Assembly (NCBI GenBank): GCA_964427875.1
Contig: CAYRVX010000016.1
Coordinates: 14,757 to 78,756 of the forward strand
Length of the DNA: 64,000 nucleotides
Direction of reading: 5' to 3'
Source of the DNA: CAYRVX01 sp964427875
Lineage (GTDB): Bacteria > Planctomycetota > Phycisphaerae > SM23-33
A program made the position numbers and the translations under genes. The notes beneath the pieces were generated by a model. That model was not told the DNA's origin. It did not search any database and saw only the letters and a list, made by a program, of their open reading frames with translations. This document shows, in pieces, positions 60,770 to 64,000 of this stretch (positions are counted from its first letter, which is position 1; each line of letters opens with the position of its first letter).

Positions 60770-61501
60770 CTAGAGCCTCTTGATCGCGAGCTTCCGGAGG
60801 GTGATCAGGCCGCTGAGGTTCTGGAAGCCGATCCGCCCCTTCCGCGGGCGCTCGGCCAGCGGCGGGCCCTTCTGCTGGCGGGCCTTCGTCTCGCGCGACA
60901 GGTCGGCGTCGAGGACCTTCCGGCCGTTGATCGCGACGGTGATGCGGCTGCCCCGGGCCGTGATCTCCCAGGCGCTCCATTGGCCCACGGGGGCCAAGAC
61001 GCCCTTCGCGGCGATCTCGTCGTAGATCGATCCGGTCCGCTGCTCCGGCCGGGATCGGCCGCGGTAGTAGACCTCGTGATCGACGACCTGGATCTCGAGT
61101 CCCTTGTAGGCCGGGTCGCCCTTCGGCGGGAACCGCAGGCCGACCCCGCCGTTGGCGCCCCGGGAGATCTTCACCTCGAAGGACAGCACGAAGTCGCCGT
61201 ACTCGCCCTCGGAGTAGATCCACGTCCGCTTGCCCAGCCCGTACAGCACGCCGCGCTCGATCTTCCAGGCCGCCCCGGCCACCGGCTGCGGGGTGTCCAC
61301 GCCCGACCAGTGACTGACGCGCCAGCCTTTCAGGCTGTCGCCCGCGAACAGCCCCGCCCCGCCGGGCGCAGCCGGCCCCGTGGTCGGGGCCGAACGCGTC
61401 GTCGAGGGCGCCCTGGCCGTGGGCTGCTCCCCGCCGCCGTCGCAGCCACCGACGGCCAGCAGGTTCGCGACGACCAACAACGTCAGCAGCGATTCTTTCA
61501 T
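60770..61501 (-). CDS. DUF1080-like lipoprotein (3-keto-disaccharide hydrolase fold)
   Basis: A 243-residue lipoprotein: signal peptide with lipobox LLAVGGC, a Thr/Ala/Pro-rich linker, then a concanavalin-like domain (LFAGDSLKGWRVSHW, FVLSFEVKISRGANGGVGLR, YKGLEIQVVDHEVYY, GRIGFQNLSGLITLRKLAIK) typical of DUF1080. Members hydrolyse 3-keto-glycosides in bacteria that oxidise sugars. The Gfo/Idh/MocA enzyme at 39439 could make such substrates (inference). ATG 61501 fits. Confidence 0.88.
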   Translation of the reverse strand: MKESLLTLLVVANLLAVGGCDGGGEQPTARAPSTTRSAPTTGPAAPGGAGLFAGDSLKGWRVSHWSGVDTPQPVAGAAWKIERGVLYGLGKRTWIYSEGEYGDFVLSFEVKISRGANGGVGLRFPPKGDPAYKGLEIQVVDHEVYYRGRSRPEQRTGSIYDEIAAKGVLAPVGQWSAWEITARGSRITVAINGRKVLDADLSRETKARQQKGPPLAERPRKGRIGFQNLSGLITLRKLAIKRL

Positions 61502-61591
61502 TGTTCCGACCTCCCGCCCAGGAGCGGCCGCGAGCTGGCATGGGCCGGGACCTGCGCATGGAACGCAAGCCCCACGAGGAACCCATTTGAA

Positions 61592-61642
61592 ATTGGGCAT
61601 TCGACACCTGCCTGCCGGCAGGCAGGTTCGTCATTGGGCATT
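61592..61642. repeat. Perfect 20-base palindrome inside a heptanucleotide repeat
   Basis: CCTGCCTGCCGGCAGGCAGG at 61607-61626 is a perfect palindrome. It interrupts an ATTGGGC/ATTCGTC repeat; TTCG occurs on both sides, as if duplicated on insertion. Confidence 0.65.
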
Positions 61643-61767
61643 AGCCGTTCTGCCGCGGCCAGCGGCGCCGCAACACGATCATAGCCTCGTGCCGCGCTGG
61701 ATCAAGGCCCATCTTTCCCCTCACACATGTCGCCGACAGCAGCTATGATGGACCCTGCCGCACCGGC

Positions 61768-62784
61768 ATGAACGGGAACCATGCAATGAACAGACCCTCG
61801 CCCGGAGATATCGGCCATTGGGGCCGGCGCACGATGTGCCTGGCGCTGCTTGCATGCGGCGCGATGGGCCTGTCCTGCGGCAAGCGGGACGGCCGGCAGA
61901 AGGCGCAGGCCGGAGGCCCAAAGGAGACGATCGTCGTGGGCTTCTCGCAGGTCGGCTCCGAGAGCGACTGGCGGGCGGCCAACACCGTCTCCATCAAGAC
62001 CGAGGCGAAGAAGCGCGGCATCGACCTGCGCTTCGCCGACGCCCAGCAGAAGCAGGAGAACCAGATCAAGGCCCTGCGGTCGTTCATCGCGCAGAAGGTG
62101 GACGTCATCGCGTTCTCCCCGGTCGTCGAGACGGGCTGGGAGCCGGTCCTCCGCGAGATCAGGCGGGCCGGCATCCCCGTCATCCTGACCGACCGGCGCG
62201 TGGACGTGACCGACCGGTCGCTGTACGTGGCGTTCATCGGCCCCGACGTCGTCGAGGAAGGCCGCGAGGCCGCCCGCTGGTTCGTCGAGAACACCACCGG
62301 TCAGGTCAACGTCTTCGAGCTGCGGGGAACGCCCGGGGCGTCCTGCGCGATCGACCGCCAGAAGGGCTTCGCCGAAGTGGTCGGCAGGCACGAGCGGATC
62401 AGCGTCATCAAGTCGCAGGACGGCAACTTCGAGCGGGGCCGCGGCAAGGAGGTCATGGAGGCCTTCTTGAAGACGAAGGAGGGCAAGGCCTTCAACGCGC
62501 TGTTCGCCCACAACGACGACATGGCCCTCGGCGCGATCCAGGCGATGAAGGAGGCCGGCCTCAAGCCCGGCGAGGACGTCAAGATCGTCTCGATCGACGC
62601 GGTCAAGGCCGCCTTCGAGGCCATGATCGCCGGCGAGCTGAACTGCACTGTCGAGTGCAACCCGCTGCTGGGCCCGGCCCTCTTCGACCTCGTCGAGGCC
62701 CTCGCCAGGAAGCGCGTGGTCATCCAGACCCGCGTCTTCACCCAATCCCAAGCCCGCCAGGCCATCAAGACCCGCAAGTACTGA
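61768..62784 (+). CDS. Periplasmic sugar-binding lipoprotein (YtfQ-like)
   Basis: Substrate-binding protein of an ABC sugar importer, 338 residues. LSC lipobox (AMGLSCGKRD), then a type I periplasmic-binding fold: IVVGFSQVGSESDWRAANTV, KRGIDLRFADAQQKQENQIK, IIAFSPVVETGW-like VIAFSPVVETGW, AHNDDMALGAIQAMKEAGLK and LNCTVECNPLLGPALF. These match the YtfQ galactofuranose-binding group. ATG 61768 (or 61786). No permease or ATPase is in the window. A likely terminator follows. Confidence 0.9.
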   Translation: MNGNHAMNRPSPGDIGHWGRRTMCLALLACGAMGLSCGKRDGRQKAQAGGPKETIVVGFSQVGSESDWRAANTVSIKTEAKKRGIDLRFADAQQKQENQIKALRSFIAQKVDVIAFSPVVETGWEPVLREIRRAGIPVILTDRRVDVTDRSLYVAFIGPDVVEEGREAARWFVENTTGQVNVFELRGTPGASCAIDRQKGFAEVVGRHERISVIKSQDGNFERGRGKEVMEAFLKTKEGKAFNALFAHNDDMALGAIQAMKEAGLKPGEDVKIVSIDAVKAAFEAMIAGELNCTVECNPLLGPALFDLVEALARKRVVIQTRVFTQSQARQAIKTRKY

Positions 62785-62825
62785 CCGCCCGGTCGGCAGT
62801 GGGGCAAAACCCGGCCACCCGTCTC

Positions 62826-62854
62826 CATAAACCTTTATAATAAAAAGGTTTATG
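62826..62854 (+). terminator. AT-rich hairpin after the sugar-binding gene
   Basis: CATAAACCTTT and AAAGGTTTATG, perfect 11-base arms, 7-base loop. It is followed by the palindrome CGCGATATCGCG at 62855-62866 rather than a T-tract, so termination is plausible, not certain. Confidence 0.5.
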
Positions 62855-63060
62855 CGCGATATCGCGGGGAAATGGCTTTGTTTCGTAAAAAAGCTTTTGC
62901 GTTTTTGTCCGGGGGGCTTATGTCCTGCGGCCGCATCGCGCCGCCGCCCAAGCTCGGAATAATCCGCGTTTGGCTTCGTTTCGCATTTTTTTCCAATCCA
63001 CCGCCGTGCCTTTCCTTATCATCCCAAACTGACCGACGGCCACCGGCTTACGGCGTGTCG

Positions 63061-63092
63061 GTTGACCCGTTGATTCGTTAACTCGTTAACTG
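63061..63092. repeat. Octanucleotide tract, forward
   Basis: GTTGACCC, GTTGATTC, GTTAACTC, GTTAACTG: four 8-base units. Confidence 0.7.
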
Positions 63093-63211
63093 GCAAGAGC
63101 TTGTCCACATTACGGGAGCTTTTCATTGCGTGGCTGCCCGGCGGGCGGGCTCTGCTGGCCGCGGCCCTCCCTCCGCCGGATGCGAGGGCATCGTCAGAGC
63201 GCAGCTCTTTT

Positions 63212-63243
63212 CGAATTAACGAGTTAACCAGTTCACGAGTCAA
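63212..63243. repeat. Octanucleotide tract, inverted
   Basis: CGAATTAA, CGAGTTAA, CCAGTTCA, CGAGTCAA: four 8-base units, inverted relative to 63061-63092. Confidence 0.7.
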
Positions 63244-63629
63244 CGAGGACCGGCCACTCTGAGTTATCATGGTCCCCCCGTAGCAGGCATATACATCTCG
63301 CAGGCCCTTTTGCACAACGAAAATCGGCAGATTACAAAAAAACTGCCCGCCCTGTCGTAGATGCTGCCTTCGGCTCTGAGGCTCGGGCTCGAAGAGAGCC
63401 CCGTCGAAGCCAGCGCAGTCGAAGGATCCTCGTCCTCGGCCATTTCTTCCCCGGGTTCCGGGTTCCGGCCGCCCGGTCCTCCGGTCTTCCCCTACTGCCT
63501 AACCCGGCGTAGCCGGAACCAAAAAGTTGACTTTCAGAAAGAGCGATATAACCTATTGAACATTAAGCCGGTTGCAGCAACGACGCAGAATATCCTGCGC
63601 ATTTTGTGCATCATTTCGGCGAGAAGGGA

Positions 63630-63685
63630 CTATTGCGTACTGCCTATTGCCTGTCTTGACCATTCGTCATCAGACATTGAGCATT
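63630..63685. repeat. Heptanucleotide tract
   Basis: CTATTGC, GTACTGC, CTATTGC and further 7-base units ending with GAGCATT. Same family as 47539-47587. Confidence 0.6.
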
Positions 63686-63719
63686 TCGCTGCGGCCGAAG
63701 CCTGCGCCGGGCGGCGATC

Positions 63720-63830
63720 CTACTTGACGGAATCGTCCGGGGGGAGGCCGAGTTTCTTGTAGAGCCTTCGGCGGCCGGCCTTGTCGCCCTTCAGCACGGC
63801 GCGGACGTGAGCCCTTGTCCTTACCGACAT
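63720..63830 (-). CDS. Short C-terminal open frame, possibly the end of a longer gene
   Basis: Codons from ATG 63830 encode a basic peptide (MSVRTRAHVRAVLKGDKAGR then RRLYKKLGLPPDDSVK). The frame stays open to the window edge, through the repeat array, so it may be a gene tail or chance. Confidence 0.25.
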   Translation of the reverse strand: MSVRTRAHVRAVLKGDKAGRRRLYKKLGLPPDDSVK

Positions 63831-63841
63831 TCGCTGGACGG

Positions 63842-64000
63842 CTCCCGCCCCCACCGGCCTTGTGCCGGTGGAGCGATGATTGGCGAACTCTACCCTCCCG
63901 CCCCCACCGGCCTTGTGCCGGTGGAGCGATGATTGGCGAACTCCACGCGAGCCCTCTACCCTCCCGCCCCCACCGGCCTTGTGCCGGTGGGGCGATGATT
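63842..64000. repeat. Hairpin repeat array cut by the window end
   Basis: A 49-base unit occurs at 63842-63890 and 63895-63943 (identical) and at 63961-64000 (truncated, one mismatch). Each contains the hairpin CCACCGGC-CTTGT-GCCGGTGG. Spacers are 4 and 17 bases. Confidence 0.85.

Larger units (their letters stand above)
62855..63719. other. Repeat-rich region without a convincing gene
   Basis: After the hairpin the composition is unusually AT-rich (to about 63000) and holds two inverted octamer tracts, a heptamer tract and scattered short repeats. ORFs at 62872 and 63361 lack family signals or ribosome sites, and I do not call them. Confidence 0.5.

Noticed and set aside
62872..63081. Plus-strand ORF of 69 codons beginning MALFRKKAFAF
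   Set aside because: It lies in an AT-rich, repeat-rich stretch with only a weak ribosome site and no conserved motif.
63361..63762. Plus-strand ORF of 133 codons
   Set aside because: It crosses heptamer repeats and has no domain signal.
63842..64000. CRISPR array
   Set aside because: Spacers are 4 and 17 bases, repeats contain a GC hairpin, and no cas genes are near.

Overview
The window is about 64 kb of GC-rich DNA from a bacterium that looks like a member of the Planctomycetota, possibly Phycisphaerae or a relative and probably an uncultured lineage. The lineage call is inferred from gene content: five PEP-CTERM proteins, one with a dockerin module; two Tat-exported sulfatases; Tat-exported Gfo/Idh/MocA and aldo/keto-reductase-like proteins; a signal peptidase I with a zinc-ribbon insertion; a CxxCH protein fused to a formylglycine-enzyme-like domain; and ThuA, DUF1080-like and GH95 proteins. 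No rRNA, tRNA or CRISPR array was recognised.

Layout. 1-2.9 kb: end of a shortened division and cell-wall cluster (mraY-ftsW-murG). 2.9-8.4 kb: thioredoxin-fold protein, secreted trypsin-like protease, pyrE, lepB, lptB. 8.5-10.1 kb: two related PEP-CTERM proteins. 10.3-17.5 kb: ABC-F ATPase, a large FAD oxidoreductase, and a coupled pair of Tat-leader proteins, one with a frameshift in its leader. 17.6-23 kb: another PEP-CTERM gene with a clear terminator, then two tandem paralogous secreted proteins of unknown function built from a repeated beta-rich module. 23-31 kb: HAD phosphatase, the CxxCH/FGE-like fusion, a double alpha/beta-hydrolase and an orphan CpaF-type ATPase. 31-41.5 kb: a polysaccharide-use neighbourhood with a lectin-like protein, PQQ-like propeller, FGGY kinase, GH95 alpha-L-fucosidase, sulfatase, Gfo/Idh/MocA oxidoreductase and creatininase-like amidohydrolase. 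41.7-46 kb: a secreted unknown, an ECF sigma/anti-sigma pair and an EF-hand CocE-type hydrolase. 46-54.4 kb: GH4 glycosidase, a structured small transcription unit, a second sulfatase, a large GH-like protein, ThuA and a four-CBS protein. 54.5-57.1 kb: three copies of a MITE-like element, a truncated LamG fragment and a PEP-CTERM gene. 57.1-62.8 kb: Asp/Glu racemase-like, acyltransferase-like, TPR, DUF1080-like lipoprotein and sugar-binding lipoprotein genes. 62.8-64 kb: an AT-rich, repeat-rich stretch ending in a hairpin repeat array cut by the window edge.

Function. Most exported proteins fit breakdown of sulfated, probably fucose-containing, polysaccharides: sulfatases desulfate, GH95 and GH4 release sugars, kinase and oxidoreductases process them, and a periplasmic sugar-binding protein captures them. 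The sugar and the pathway order are inferred.

The stretches I would look at first are a self-contained unit at 47658-47970 (promoter, hairpins, a Shine-Dalgarno nearly matching the whole 16S tail, a 10-codon ORF, terminator), the tandem paralogs at 18686-22951, and the inverted-repeat MITE family at 54.5-57 kb.
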